Assembly: GCA_900316955.1 (NCBI GenBank)
Contig: ONEX01000015.1
Span: forward strand, 16,519 to 80,518
DNA from: an uncultured Bacteroidales bacterium
GTDB lineage: Bacteria; Bacteroidota; Bacteroidia; Bacteroidales; UBA932
Length of the DNA stretch: 64,000 bases
Reading direction: 5' to 3'
Shown: positions 40,858 to 50,098 of the stretch, piece by piece
Layout of the letters: each line of letters opens with the position of its first letter
How positions within the stretch are numbered: the stretch's first letter is position 1
Program-made: the position numbers and the translations under genes
The notes under the pieces: model-generated
Database searches by the model: none
Told to the model about the DNA's origin: nothing
Seen by the model: only the letters and a program-made list of their open reading frames with translations

Positions 40858-43800
40858 TTAGAAGGTGATACTCAGGGACATGTTGTAGGTCTTGACCAGC
40901 GGGTACTGGCCGTTGGAGGAGCTGGACTTCGCTTCCGGGTCCTGCAGGGTCATCTTCGAAAGCGTCCACAGGTTGTAGCCCGTGAACATCAGGCCCACGG
41001 AGCTGATTCCCAGCTTGTCGAACAGCTTGTTGCGGGAGAAGGTGTAGCCGAAGCTGGCGCTCTTGAGTCGCAGGTAGGAGGCGTCCACGGTCCACAGGGT
41101 GGAGTCCATGGAGTTCCAGGGATAGTTGGTCTTGGTGAAGCGCGGCAGGGTGCCGTCCTCGCGGCCGGGCGCCCAGGGATTGTCATTGTCGATCCAGGAG
41201 TTCTCCGCGAAGATCTTCAGCAGGCCGCGGTGACCGGAGTTCGTGAACGGGATGCGGTAGTCGTCGTTCCACACACGGCTCACGTTCGTCGCGGCGACCC
41301 AGTTCAGGTTCAGGTTGAAGCCCTTCCAGCCGAACTTCCAGTTGGAACCGAACACGTATTCCGGCCGGTTCGGATACCCGTCGTACATGCGGTCGCGGCC
41401 GTCGATGACGCCGTCGCCGCTGAGGTCCTTGTACATGCAGTCGCCGGGATACACCGTGTTGGACGGCTGGGGCAGGTCCGGATTCAGGCGCTGCACGCCG
41501 TTCGCGTCGGTGTAGAAGTCGCTCTTCTGGTACAGGCGCTCGAACTGGTACAGCATGTACCGGCCGGTGGAACCGCCGGTCTCGCGCTGGTACTCGAATT
41601 CGGGCTCGACCTCGTCCTCGAAGATGATCTTGTTGCGGGCGAAGGTGACGTTCGCGTTCAGGTCGTAGGTGAACTGGCCGATGTTGTCCTTCCAGCCGAG
41701 CTCGATCTCATAGCCCTGGTTGTCCACCTCGCCGAGGTTCATGTTCGGGAGGGTGGTGGCGATGATGGCCGGGAGGGAACGCGGGGCGATCAGGATGCCG
41801 GTGCGGTGCTCCTTGAAGATATCGCCGGAGAAGTGCAGCCGGTAGTTGAACAGGTCGAAGTCCAGACCGACATTGGCCTTGAGCGCGGTCTCCCAGGTGA
41901 CGCCCTTGTTGCCCGGGGTGCCCAGCTCGTAGCGCGGCACGCCGTCGCTCTTGCCGGTGCCGAAGTAGTAAGCGCCGGCGTCGTTCCACACGCCGTCCAT
42001 ATACATGAAGCGGACGGAATTGCCCTGGTCGTTGCCGACGAGGCCGACGGAGGCGCGGAGCTTCAGGAAGTCGACCCACTTGGCCTTCTTCATGAACTTT
42101 TCCTCGGAGATCACCCAGCCCAGGGACCCGGACGGGAACAGGCCGTAGCGGGTCTTGCCCGGGGCGAAGTTCTCGGAGCCGTTGTAACCGGCGGAGAAGT
42201 CGACGAGGTATTTGTCGGCATAGCCGTAGGTGGCGCGGGCGACCCAGCCCACGTAGCCCCGCGGCAGCCACTGGTAAGCCATCTTGCTGCCATCCCTCTC
42301 CGGATAGAAATCCCGGGACTGGTTGTACAGCAGCAGGCCGCTCACCGCGTGCTTGTGCGCGAACTTGCGCTTGTAGTCGATGCGGGCCTCCAGATACCAG
42401 TCCTTGTCGTCGGACGAGGACTCGCCGTAGCTCAGGGTGGGCTGGCTGCCGCTGATCACCGGGACGTAGGTGCGGTCGAAGGCGGGATCGGCCATGTTCA
42501 GGCCCGAGTTGTCGGCCCAGGAGGCGTACTCGATGGTCTGGTGGTAACCGCCGGAGCCGGAGCGCTTCTTCGTGAGGGCCATGTCCGTGTCGTAGCTGCC
42601 CTTCACGGAGGCGGAAAGGCCTTCGGTGATGAAGTCCAGCTTCTGGGTGATGGTCATGTCCATGCCGAGGGTGGTCTTGTACTTGGACTGGTAACCGGAC
42701 CAGTAGTAGTACTCCCAGCCGTTCCACTTGGTGAGGCCGTCCGGCAGGGCGTCATAGGAGACGACCGTGACCGGCATGCCGTTCACGATGCCCGGGGAGG
42801 CCGTCGGATGGGCCCACAGCATCGTCAGGGTCCAGATGTTGTCGCGGTTGCTGTTCAGCGGCTCGCGGGTGTTGCCGATGACGCCGCTGATGTTGAACTT
42901 CATGTCCGTCGTCTCGGTGAGCTTGAAGTCCAGGTTCGCGCGGTAGTTGTACCGGTTGTACGCGTAGTTGTTGTCATAGGTGACGTCCGGGATCTGCTTG
43001 AGCAGACCGTTCTGGAACATGTAACCCATCGACACGAAGTAGCGGACCTTGTCCGAACCGCCGGAGATGTTGATGTTGTTCTTGGTCTGCAGGAAGGCCT
43101 TGCGGAACATCAGCTCGTTCCAGTGGGTGTTCGGGTACATGATGGGGTCGGAGCCCGTGCGGTAGGCCTCAAGAGCCTCGCGGGTGAAGTACAGGCCCGG
43201 GTCCGTCTTGCCGTCATTCCACTGGTACACGTTGTAGTACCGGGCGAAATCGTAGCTGTCGCACTGCTCGATGTAGGACATCGGCGCCTGGAGACCCGTG
43301 ATGGAGCTCACGGAGATCTTCGGCTTGCCCGCGTCGCCGCGCTTGGTCGTCACGATGACGACGCCGTTCGCGCCGCGCACGCCGAACACCGCCGTGGAGG
43401 CGGCGTCCTTCAGGACGGACAGGCTCTCGATTTCGTTCGGGTCCACCGTGTTCAGCGGACGCTCGACGCCGTCCACCAGGATGAGCGGGCTCGCGTTGGA
43501 GTCGGACAGGGAGCCTACGCCGCGGATGTAGATCTTGGCGTAGTCTTCGCCCGGCTGGCCGGTCTCCTGGATGGTCGTGACGCCCGGCATCTGGCCGGCG
43601 AGGATGTTGGTCACGTCCGCCACCGGCGCCTTCACGAGCGCCTTGTTGTCGATGGACGTGAGCGCGCCCGTGATGGTCGCCTTGGTCTGGGTGCCGTACG
43701 CGACCACGACCGTGGCGTCCAGGGTTTGGGTGTCGTCCCTGAGCACGATCGAGAACGTGCGCTGTTTGCCGACCGTCACCGTTTCGGTGACGTAGCCCAG

Positions 43801-44052
43801 GGCCGAAACCTCCAGCACAGCAGTCTCACCGGGGACGACCAGCTCGAAGTTGCCGTCCACATCGGCAGCCACACCGGTGGTCGTCCCCTGGATGGTGACG
43901 CCCGCACCGATCACCGGCAAGCCGTCTCCGTCCATCACCGTACCTTTGACGGTGATCCCCCGGTTCTGCGCAGAGGCGATCCCTCCCCACAACCCCAGGA
44001 CGAGGCACAGAGCGGCAGCCAGCTTTGAGAATTGGACTACTTTCTGTTTCAT
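40858..44052 (-). CDS. SusC-family TonB-dependent transporter (first pair)
   Basis: A 1064-residue transporter with signal peptide (LGLWGGIASAQ), carboxypeptidase-regulatory-like domain (ITVKGTVMDGDGLPVIGAGV, DVDGNFELVVPG), a TonB-box-like stretch before the plug (LDATVVVAYGTQTKATITGA), plug with GVRGANGVVIVTTKRG, and a barrel ending MSLSITF. It should import the oligosaccharides released by the surface GH18 enzymes. The 36-bp spacer to the GH18 gene upstream contains no TAnnTTTG box, so I infer read-through from the ROK promoter. Confidence 0.96.
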   Translation of the reverse strand: MKQKVVQFSKLAAALCLVLGLWGGIASAQNRGITVKGTVMDGDGLPVIGAGVTIQGTTTGVAADVDGNFELVVPGETAVLEVSALGYVTETVTVGKQRTFSIVLRDDTQTLDATVVVAYGTQTKATITGALTSIDNKALVKAPVADVTNILAGQMPGVTTIQETGQPGEDYAKIYIRGVGSLSDSNASPLILVDGVERPLNTVDPNEIESLSVLKDAASTAVFGVRGANGVVIVTTKRGDAGKPKISVSSITGLQAPMSYIEQCDSYDFARYYNVYQWNDGKTDPGLYFTREALEAYRTGSDPIMYPNTHWNELMFRKAFLQTKNNINISGGSDKVRYFVSMGYMFQNGLLKQIPDVTYDNNYAYNRYNYRANLDFKLTETTDMKFNISGVIGNTREPLNSNRDNIWTLTMLWAHPTASPGIVNGMPVTVVSYDALPDGLTKWNGWEYYYWSGYQSKYKTTLGMDMTITQKLDFITEGLSASVKGSYDTDMALTKKRSGSGGYHQTIEYASWADNSGLNMADPAFDRTYVPVISGSQPTLSYGESSSDDKDWYLEARIDYKRKFAHKHAVSGLLLYNQSRDFYPERDGSKMAYQWLPRGYVGWVARATYGYADKYLVDFSAGYNGSENFAPGKTRYGLFPSGSLGWVISEEKFMKKAKWVDFLKLRASVGLVGNDQGNSVRFMYMDGVWNDAGAYYFGTGKSDGVPRYELGTPGNKGVTWETALKANVGLDFDLFNYRLHFSGDIFKEHRTGILIAPRSLPAIIATTLPNMNLGEVDNQGYEIELGWKDNIGQFTYDLNANVTFARNKIIFEDEVEPEFEYQRETGGSTGRYMLYQFERLYQKSDFYTDANGVQRLNPDLPQPSNTVYPGDCMYKDLSGDGVIDGRDRMYDGYPNRPEYVFGSNWKFGWKGFNLNLNWVAATNVSRVWNDDYRIPFTNSGHRGLLKIFAENSWIDNDNPWAPGREDGTLPRFTKTNYPWNSMDSTLWTVDASYLRLKSASFGYTFSRNKLFDKLGISSVGLMFTGYNLWTLSKMTLQDPEAKSSSSNGQYPLVKTYNMSLSITF

Positions 44053-44088
44053 TGGGTTTTGTTTATGGGTTAATTGTCTGGTTGTATA

Positions 44089-45369
44089 TTATTGCAGTAC
44101 TGTTTCCTTTCCATAGATGGCTTTCACCAGCGCGCCCAGCAGGGCGTGGTCGCCGGTGTCGCAGCGGTATTCCCAGAACATCGCGCCCAGGTGGCCGTTC
44201 GCCACCACGTAGGCGCCCTTCGCCGCGACGGACTCGGGGTCGTCATAGGAGAGGACGTTCTTGCCGGCCGCATCGACCAGGAAGGGCACCATCGCGGTGG
44301 CGTCCCACTGGCGCGTCACGGGCCGGGCCAGGGCCTTGCCCTTGTACTGGCCCTTCTCCAGGATGTCGGGAATCTCGTAGTATTTCACGGAATACTCGAA
44401 GATCTTGGTCCCTTCCGCCGGGTTCTTCTCCGCCTTGCCGTAGAACGGCACGCCCATCACCTGGCGGTTCTTGGGTACGCCGGCCTTCACGTGCGCGTCG
44501 ACAGCCTCGTCCCAGCTGCGGTGCGTGAAGCGGCTGGACTTGTGCAGCGGCGAATTGTGCCCGTTCGGGGCCGCGCCCATGTCGTAGGTCATCACATTGA
44601 CATAGTCGATGTACTTGATGGCCGTCTTCCAGTCCACGTACTTGCCGCTGGAGGAAGAGGCGAAGGAGATGATCTTCGAGGTGCCCAGGGTCTCGCGGAG
44701 TTCCTGGAGCACGAGGTTGAAGTTCTGGGTGTCCATCGGGTCGCAGCCAGTTTCGTTATCGGCGCTCTGGGTGGGATACTCCCAGTCGATGTCCACCCCG
44801 TCCAGCTTGTGCTGGTCGATGAGCTTCTTCACGGACTGGCAGAATTCCGTCCGCTTGGCGTCGCTCTTGGCCATTTCGGAGAATCCGTCGGCGTGGCCGC
44901 CCCAGCCGCCGATCATCAGCATCACTTTCAGCTTGGGGTTCACGCTCTTGAGGGCCACCACCTTCGAGATGGGGGCCTGCTTGGATTCGGTGATCACGAT
45001 GCCGCCGTCACCCGTCTTGGGGTTCTTGAAGCGGCCGTGGGCATAGTTGATGTGGGTCAGGAGCTTCACCTCGGGGAGCGTCTCGGTGTACTCCGTAAAG
45101 TAAGCCAGGACGATCGGCGTCTGGCCGATGTCCGTGCAGAGGGTGCCGGTCTGCGTCCCGGTCCCCGTTCCAGTTCCCGTTCCGGTCCCTGAGCCTGTCG
45201 AAGGGCCGGAACCCGAGCCTGTCGAAGGACCGGTCCCCGTCCCGGTATTGGGCTTGGACGGAGGCACCGGTATGACCAGCGTGTTCGCCGGCTTCTCGCA
45301 GGAGGCGACGGCCAAGGCCAGGCTCAGGAAGAGCCCGGTCAGACGGAGGAATGTGCAGTGGCCGGTCAT
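44089..45369 (-). CDS. GH18 chitinase-like lipoprotein with repeat-derived linker
   Basis: A 426-residue enzyme, started at 45369 (MTGHCTFLRLTGLFLSLALAVASC). Residues ~35-75 are a Gly/Ser/Thr/Pro linker (GTGPSTGSGSGPSTGSG and GT repeats). Two of its PSTGSG units are encoded by CCTGAGCCTGTCGAAGG-type repeat DNA at 45188-45204 and 45212-45228. The GH18 barrel contains MIGGWGGHADGF, DGVDIDWEYP (catalytic Glu197), MTYDMGA and GAMFWEYRCDTGD. It is shorter than the other GH18 and has no propeller. It starts 4 bp after the alkaline phosphatase stop and is probably exported to the surface. Confidence 0.9.
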   Translation of the reverse strand: MTGHCTFLRLTGLFLSLALAVASCEKPANTLVIPVPPSKPNTGTGTGPSTGSGSGPSTGSGTGTGTGTGTGTQTGTLCTDIGQTPIVLAYFTEYTETLPEVKLLTHINYAHGRFKNPKTGDGGIVITESKQAPISKVVALKSVNPKLKVMLMIGGWGGHADGFSEMAKSDAKRTEFCQSVKKLIDQHKLDGVDIDWEYPTQSADNETGCDPMDTQNFNLVLQELRETLGTSKIISFASSSSGKYVDWKTAIKYIDYVNVMTYDMGAAPNGHNSPLHKSSRFTHRSWDEAVDAHVKAGVPKNRQVMGVPFYGKAEKNPAEGTKIFEYSVKYYEIPDILEKGQYKGKALARPVTRQWDATAMVPFLVDAAGKNVLSYDDPESVAAKGAYVVANGHLGAMFWEYRCDTGDHALLGALVKAIYGKETVLQ

Positions 45370-45373
45370 AGGT

Positions 45374-46540
45374 CTATTTGATGAGCTTGCGGAGGCGGTT
45401 GGAGAGTTCGCTGTTCTCCATGATGCCCTGGAAATCCTCGGCGTGGGGGCCGTAGGCGAAGACCGGGACCACGATGCCGTGGTGGCCCTTCGTGGAGAAA
45501 TGGACCTGCACGTTGCGCTCCTCCAGGCTGCCGCCCACAAGAGTGATGCCGCCGGTGCCGTGGTCCGCCGTGATGACCACCAGGGTGTGGCCGTCTTTCT
45601 CGGCCCACTGGAGCACCTTGCCGATGGTCTTGTCGAAGTCGAAGAGCTCCTCGGCCATGTGGCCCACCTTGTTGCGGTGCGCCCAGTCGTCAATCTGGGA
45701 GCCTTCGACCATCAGGAAGAAGCCCTTCTTGTTGTCCTTGGACAGCAGTTCGATGGCCTTCATCGTGCCGTCCTCCAGCACGGGGCCGCGGTCCAGGCAC
45801 GGGTCCATGTCCAGCGGGGCGAACAGGGCCAGGAGCTTGCCGTCATGGACGTTTGCGAGGTCCTCGCGCTTCTCCACGAAGTTGTAGCCGCGATCCTTCA
45901 TCTCCTCGATGAGGTTCCGGCCGTCCTCGCGCTGGTCCCAGAACTGGCGGCCGCCGCCGAGGATGAAGTCCACGCCGCTGTCCACGTACTGGGCGGCGAT
46001 CTCCGCCTCCAGGTGGCGGTCCGGGCTGTGGCACACGAAGTCGGCGGGCGTGGCGTCATTGATGCGGCACGTCACGACGAGGCCGGTCTTCTTGCCCAGG
46101 GACTGCGCCTTATGGAGCAGGGTGAAGAACGGCTTCCCGTCCACGTCCTGGCCGATGTAGCCGTATTTGGTCTTCTCGCCGGAGGAAAGGGCGGTGCCGC
46201 CGGCGCAGGAATCGGTGATGAGCTTGTCCGTGCAGTAGGTCCGGGAATAGCCGGCCACCGGGCAGTTGTCCATATTCAGGTGTCCCCCGTTGAGGGTCCA
46301 GCCCACGGTCACGGCCTCCATCGACATGCCGTCGCCGATCATGAAGATGACGTTCTTGATCTTCTTGGACTTGGGCTGGCTGACCACCACGGTCTGGTAG
46401 GGGGTCTCGACCTGATACTTGTCGTCCTCGCTGAACTTGTCGTCCGCGTACTTGGACAGGTCCCGGCCGGTATCCACCTGCGCAAACGCGCAGGTGGTCC
46501 AGCCAAGAACCAAACCAATCAACAAAACGGTTCTTTTCAT
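45374..46540 (-). CDS. Alkaline phosphatase (PhoA superfamily)
   Basis: A 388-residue periplasmic phosphatase (signal peptide ending TTCAFAQ). The catalytic serine is S111 in TDSCAGGTAL, and metal ligands are visible in MIGDGMSMEA, CHSPDRHLEAEIA, EGSQIDDWAHRN and TADHGTGG. The family hydrolyses phosphomonoesters at alkaline pH. Its place in the middle of a glycan locus, 11 bp after GH2 and 4 bp before GH18, suggests it removes phosphate from a glycan or scavenges phosphate during degradation. That role is inference. Confidence 0.93.
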   Translation of the reverse strand: MKRTVLLIGLVLGWTTCAFAQVDTGRDLSKYADDKFSEDDKYQVETPYQTVVVSQPKSKKIKNVIFMIGDGMSMEAVTVGWTLNGGHLNMDNCPVAGYSRTYCTDKLITDSCAGGTALSSGEKTKYGYIGQDVDGKPFFTLLHKAQSLGKKTGLVVTCRINDATPADFVCHSPDRHLEAEIAAQYVDSGVDFILGGGRQFWDQREDGRNLIEEMKDRGYNFVEKREDLANVHDGKLLALFAPLDMDPCLDRGPVLEDGTMKAIELLSKDNKKGFFLMVEGSQIDDWAHRNKVGHMAEELFDFDKTIGKVLQWAEKDGHTLVVITADHGTGGITLVGGSLEERNVQVHFSTKGHHGIVVPVFAYGPHAEDFQGIMENSELSNRLRKLIK

Positions 46541-46551
46541 ATCGTGTTCTT

Positions 46552-49050
46552 CTAATTATCCAGTTCGATGTGGAATTCCTTCGTCGGCGCCGAGAAGGTG
46601 ACGACCTTGGTCTCGCCCGGGAGGATCGGGAAGTAATTGTCGCTCCAGGTGAAGGGGACGACGAGGTTGCCGTCCGCGTCCTTCGCCTTGAGGATGTTCA
46701 TGTAGGAAATGACGTTGGACTTGTTCACAAGCGTGACTTTCCCATCCGCGACGGTCATCTCCACGTCGGCCTTGGGCTGCTTGAAGGCGAAGCCGAGGTC
46801 CGCGTAGGCCGTGATCGGGGTGATGTACCAGTTGGTCTTCTTCCAGTCGTACACGTTGTCCTTCGCCGGGAGGACATAGAAGTTGTCCGTGACGGGCTTG
46901 TCGCCGTCGGCGAGGGCGAGGGCCACGAAATGCGGCTTGCCGTCGTAGCGCTTGAGGTCGAACACCGGAACGACCTCCCGGTAGCCGACCTTGACGGTCT
47001 TGGTCTCCTTGCCGATGGCCTTGGACGCGGCGTCGAACACCTGCAGGGTGGCCTTCAGCTCGCGGGCCTCGGCGCTCTCATTGACCGCGTACACCTTGCG
47101 GGTGGCGTAGTCAAACAGGAGCTGGACGGGCTCGCAGGCCTTCTTGGTGCCGTAGTAGGCTGCGGTCGGAACGCCGTACCAGTCGTACTGCTGCCAGTAC
47201 AAGGACGGCCAGGCGGAGTTCAGCATCCACTGGACAATGCCGGTGCCCTTCGGAACGCGGACACGGAACGCCTCGAACATGGCGCGCGTGCCGTCGTAGT
47301 CCACGGCATGGGCCTTCCGGACGAAATCGTTCAGGCCGTCGAAGCCGCCGTACAGGCCGTTGATCGTCTCCTGCAGGACCTTCGTCGTGTTCATCGCGGA
47401 GGAGGAAGCCGTGCAGTGGTAGTCCCACGCGTCGGAGAGCGGCCAGAGGGACTCCTCCGGGATCATCTTCTTCAGGGATTCCAGCTGCGGCAGGTTCGCG
47501 CCGATGCCGGTTTCCGTGTTCCAGCCAAAGGCGCCGCCCGCCTCGGTGTCCTTGTACCAATAGTCGGCGCCCACGTACTCGTACGGGCCTTCCATCTTGG
47601 TGCCGGACCAGCCCGCGAGGCTCTGCTGGCTCTTCGCGGAGCAGATGTACGGGCGGTAGTCCTCGCGCTCGAAGAGAGCGAGATAGCGCCGCTCCAGGTC
47701 CGGGTTCGGGATGCGGTCGCTTCCGGTCATCCAGGCGATCACGGCCGGGTGGTTGTGCAGGCGGGTGACCTGGTCGCGGAAGTACGCGAAGGCGAGGTCC
47801 TCGACCTCCTTGCCGTTGATGCAGCCCCAGTTCTTGACCTCGGGCAGACCGCAGTAGTCCTCCCACTCCCACTGGCAGCTGAAGCCGACGAGGGCCATCA
47901 CGCCCAGCTTGTCGCACAGGTCATAGACCGTGTCGTCCTTGCCCCAGATGTTCTCGAAGCGGATGAGGTTCATGTTCATGTCCATCACGTAGCGCACCTG
48001 CCGCTCGATGCTTTCGGGCGTGTCGCGGAGGAAGATGTCGTCCGTCCAGCCGCCGCCCTTGACGAGGATGTCCTTGCCGTTCAGGGTCATCTGGCGGTAG
48101 CCGTCCTCCGTGAGGCGGCTCTCGATCTTGCGGATGCCGAAGGTGGTCTCGTTGCAGTCGGAGACCGCGCCGGCTTCCTCCACGGCGACCGCGAGCGTGT
48201 ACAGCTCCGGCTTGCCGAGGTCCCAGCTCCACCACACGCGCGGATTCTCGACATGCAGGATGTCGGCCTCGGCCGGCGTGAGGACGAACTCCTTCCGGTC
48301 GCCGGAAGCGAGGGAAACCGGCACCCGGACCGGCTTGTCCCCGAGGTTCAGGACGATGTCCGCGTCGACGGGGCGGTTCTCCTTGTTACAGAGCCGCACG
48401 CGGACACGGAGGTCGGCCGTCTGGAAGGTTTCCACATCCAGGTCGGGGACGACATACACGTCCTCGATGGACACGGCGCCCGTGGTGTGCAGGGTGACCG
48501 GGCGGGTGATGCCCATCGACTCGTCCAGCGGACGGGGGTTCCAGTCCACGAAGCCGATGTTCAGGTCGCCCTTCTGCGCGCGGCGCAGCTTGACTTCCAG
48601 CTTGTTGCGGCCCTTCAGCAGGCCCGTCACGTCATACTTCCGCTGGATGAACATGCCGAAGGTCGTGTCCGCGGAGGCGAGCTGCTTCCCGTTCAGGAAG
48701 ATGTCGGCATAATAGTCCAGGCCGTCGAACACGAGTTCGGCGTGCTGGCCCTTACCCGGCTTCCCGGCGAACTCGGTGCTGTAGGTCCAGGGATCGTCGA
48801 AGATTGTCTTGTCCACTTTCTCGTAATTGCGCGCCTCCAGGAGGTCTTCGCCGAAGTATCCGGCGTCGGCGAGGGTGCCGGCCACGGTGGAAGGCGCCTG
48901 GGCGGCGAACGTTTCGGACGCGCCCTCGCGGCTGAGGGTCCACCCCTCGGCGAGAATCTCGCGGTTCCCGGACGGGACCGTATTTTTCGGGCTGCAGGCG
49001 GTCATCGCCACGGCAAGAGTGATTAAAACTATTCTTTTCATCATTTTCAT
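46552..49050 (-). CDS. GH2 exo-beta-D-glucosaminidase-like enzyme
   Basis: An 832-residue lipoprotein (MTAC, then SPKN). It has the five-domain GH2 layout: sugar-binding sandwich, Ig-like, barrel, and C-terminal Ig-like domains. The barrel carries AWMTGSDRIP with Asp445 where ordinary GH2 enzymes have Asn-Glu-Pro, and Glu513 in WNTETGIG. A GSD acid/base replacing NEP and this spacing are typical of CsxA-type exo-beta-D-glucosaminidases, and of some beta-mannosidase relatives. It would release GlcN from chitosan oligosaccharides. It begins 1 bp after the ROK kinase stop. The start MKMMKR at 49050 is preferred; later Mets lie 6 and 9 bp downstream. Confidence 0.88.
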   Translation of the reverse strand: MKMMKRIVLITLAVAMTACSPKNTVPSGNREILAEGWTLSREGASETFAAQAPSTVAGTLADAGYFGEDLLEARNYEKVDKTIFDDPWTYSTEFAGKPGKGQHAELVFDGLDYYADIFLNGKQLASADTTFGMFIQRKYDVTGLLKGRNKLEVKLRRAQKGDLNIGFVDWNPRPLDESMGITRPVTLHTTGAVSIEDVYVVPDLDVETFQTADLRVRVRLCNKENRPVDADIVLNLGDKPVRVPVSLASGDRKEFVLTPAEADILHVENPRVWWSWDLGKPELYTLAVAVEEAGAVSDCNETTFGIRKIESRLTEDGYRQMTLNGKDILVKGGGWTDDIFLRDTPESIERQVRYVMDMNMNLIRFENIWGKDDTVYDLCDKLGVMALVGFSCQWEWEDYCGLPEVKNWGCINGKEVEDLAFAYFRDQVTRLHNHPAVIAWMTGSDRIPNPDLERRYLALFEREDYRPYICSAKSQQSLAGWSGTKMEGPYEYVGADYWYKDTEAGGAFGWNTETGIGANLPQLESLKKMIPEESLWPLSDAWDYHCTASSSAMNTTKVLQETINGLYGGFDGLNDFVRKAHAVDYDGTRAMFEAFRVRVPKGTGIVQWMLNSAWPSLYWQQYDWYGVPTAAYYGTKKACEPVQLLFDYATRKVYAVNESAEARELKATLQVFDAASKAIGKETKTVKVGYREVVPVFDLKRYDGKPHFVALALADGDKPVTDNFYVLPAKDNVYDWKKTNWYITPITAYADLGFAFKQPKADVEMTVADGKVTLVNKSNVISYMNILKAKDADGNLVVPFTWSDNYFPILPGETKVVTFSAPTKEFHIELDN

Positions 49051-49051
49051 T

Positions 49052-49882
49052 TCAAATCAAAGATGCCCCGAGGACCGGGACGTTATCGTCGGTACAGATG
49101 TCGATGGTGAGCCGCTCGAAGGCCTTCCGGTACGGGAAATGCTCGCGGATGTAGGATTCCATCGCCCGGCGGAAGAAGGGATAGTTGTTCGCGAGACCGC
49201 CGGCGAGGGCGATGTGCGTGGGGTCGTAGGCATACATCACGGTGCACATCAGGGCGCCGAGGTGGTGGCCGAAAGCGTCGAACAGCAGAAGGGCTTCGGG
49301 GTCCCCTTCCCGGGCGTTGGCGGCGAGGCTGCGGCTGTCCCAGCCGGCGTCGGTGAAGAACCGCTTCCCGCAGTAGTCTTCCAGGGTGCCGTCCTTGTAG
49401 GGCAGGCAGCCCAGCTCGCCGGCGCCGCAGTTGGCCCCGCAGAAGAGCTTGCCGTCGATGACGATGCCCATTCCCACGCCGGTGCCCAGGGTGACGACCA
49501 CCAGGGTCCCGGGTTTCGCGTCGGCGGGATAGGCGCCGTACACGCCCATCGCGAAGCAGTTCGCATCGTTGTTGACGGCCACGGGAACGCCGAAGCGCTT
49601 CTCCAGGCGCTCCTTGAGCGGGACGACCGACCAGGAAGGGATATTCTGCGTGTCGTAGACGATTCCCTTCTCGATGTCCACCACCGAAGGAACGCCGACG
49701 CCGATTTTTTCCGTTCCGACACGGAAAACGCGCTCGATCTGCGCGGACAGGTAGTCCAGCGTTTCGTCGAGGGTCATTTCCGGACGGAAAGAGGGGATGT
49801 GGATCTCCTGAATGATTCTTCCGTCCTCGACCAGACCGAGACTCAGGTTGGTTCCTCCGATGTCAATTCCAAGTGTAGCCAT
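49052..49882 (-). CDS. ROK-family sugar kinase
   Basis: A 276-residue cytoplasmic kinase: DIGGTN phosphate loop at residues 6-11, VNNDANCFAMG and GTGVGMGIVI in the sugar and ATP regions. ROK enzymes usually have a Cys-x-Cys-Gly zinc motif after GELGH. Here the corresponding stretch is GELGCLPYKDG with no such motif, so it belongs to a zinc-free subgroup seen in Bacteroidetes. With GH2, GH18 and GH20 neighbours the substrate is plausibly GlcNAc or GlcN. It is the first gene of the array. Its promoter lies about 90 bp upstream at 49971. Confidence 0.9.
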   Translation of the reverse strand: MATLGIDIGGTNLSLGLVEDGRIIQEIHIPSFRPEMTLDETLDYLSAQIERVFRVGTEKIGVGVPSVVDIEKGIVYDTQNIPSWSVVPLKERLEKRFGVPVAVNNDANCFAMGVYGAYPADAKPGTLVVVTLGTGVGMGIVIDGKLFCGANCGAGELGCLPYKDGTLEDYCGKRFFTDAGWDSRSLAANAREGDPEALLLFDAFGHHLGALMCTVMYAYDPTHIALAGGLANNYPFFRRAMESYIREHFPYRKAFERLTIDICTDDNVPVLGASLI

Positions 49883-49970
49883 ACTATATATATTATGGTT
49901 TTTGATGTACTTTTTGGGGTGAGTTTGTTAAATATTTTAATATTAAAGGCTTTATCCACCTTGATATTTG

Positions 49971-49978
49971 CAAAAATA
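49971..49978 (-). promoter_or_regulatory. -7 box of the 13-gene array
   Basis: Minus-strand TATTTTTG fits TAnnTTTG and gives a leader of about 84 nt before the ROK ATG. The 216-bp divergent spacer (49883-50098) is very AT-rich and is the natural place for the XylR-type regulator to bind. No operator sequence could be identified by eye. Confidence 0.5.
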
Positions 49979-50041
49979 GACACAAAGAGCCAAGAGTAAA
50001 CGAATATTTGCGTATTTGAGTACACAAAACGCGTCAATCTA

Positions 50042-50072
50042 TTTGCAGCCTGCCATTTTTTCGCCATCTTTG
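50042..50072 (+). promoter_or_regulatory. Promoter of the GH20 operon
   Basis: TTTG at 50042-50045 and CATCTTTG at 50065-50072 are spaced by 19 bp, one mismatch from TAnnTTTG. The leader to the ATG at 50099 is about 22 nt. Confidence 0.55.
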
Positions 50073-50098
50073 GCTTTGGAAAACCAAAACGCCTGACC

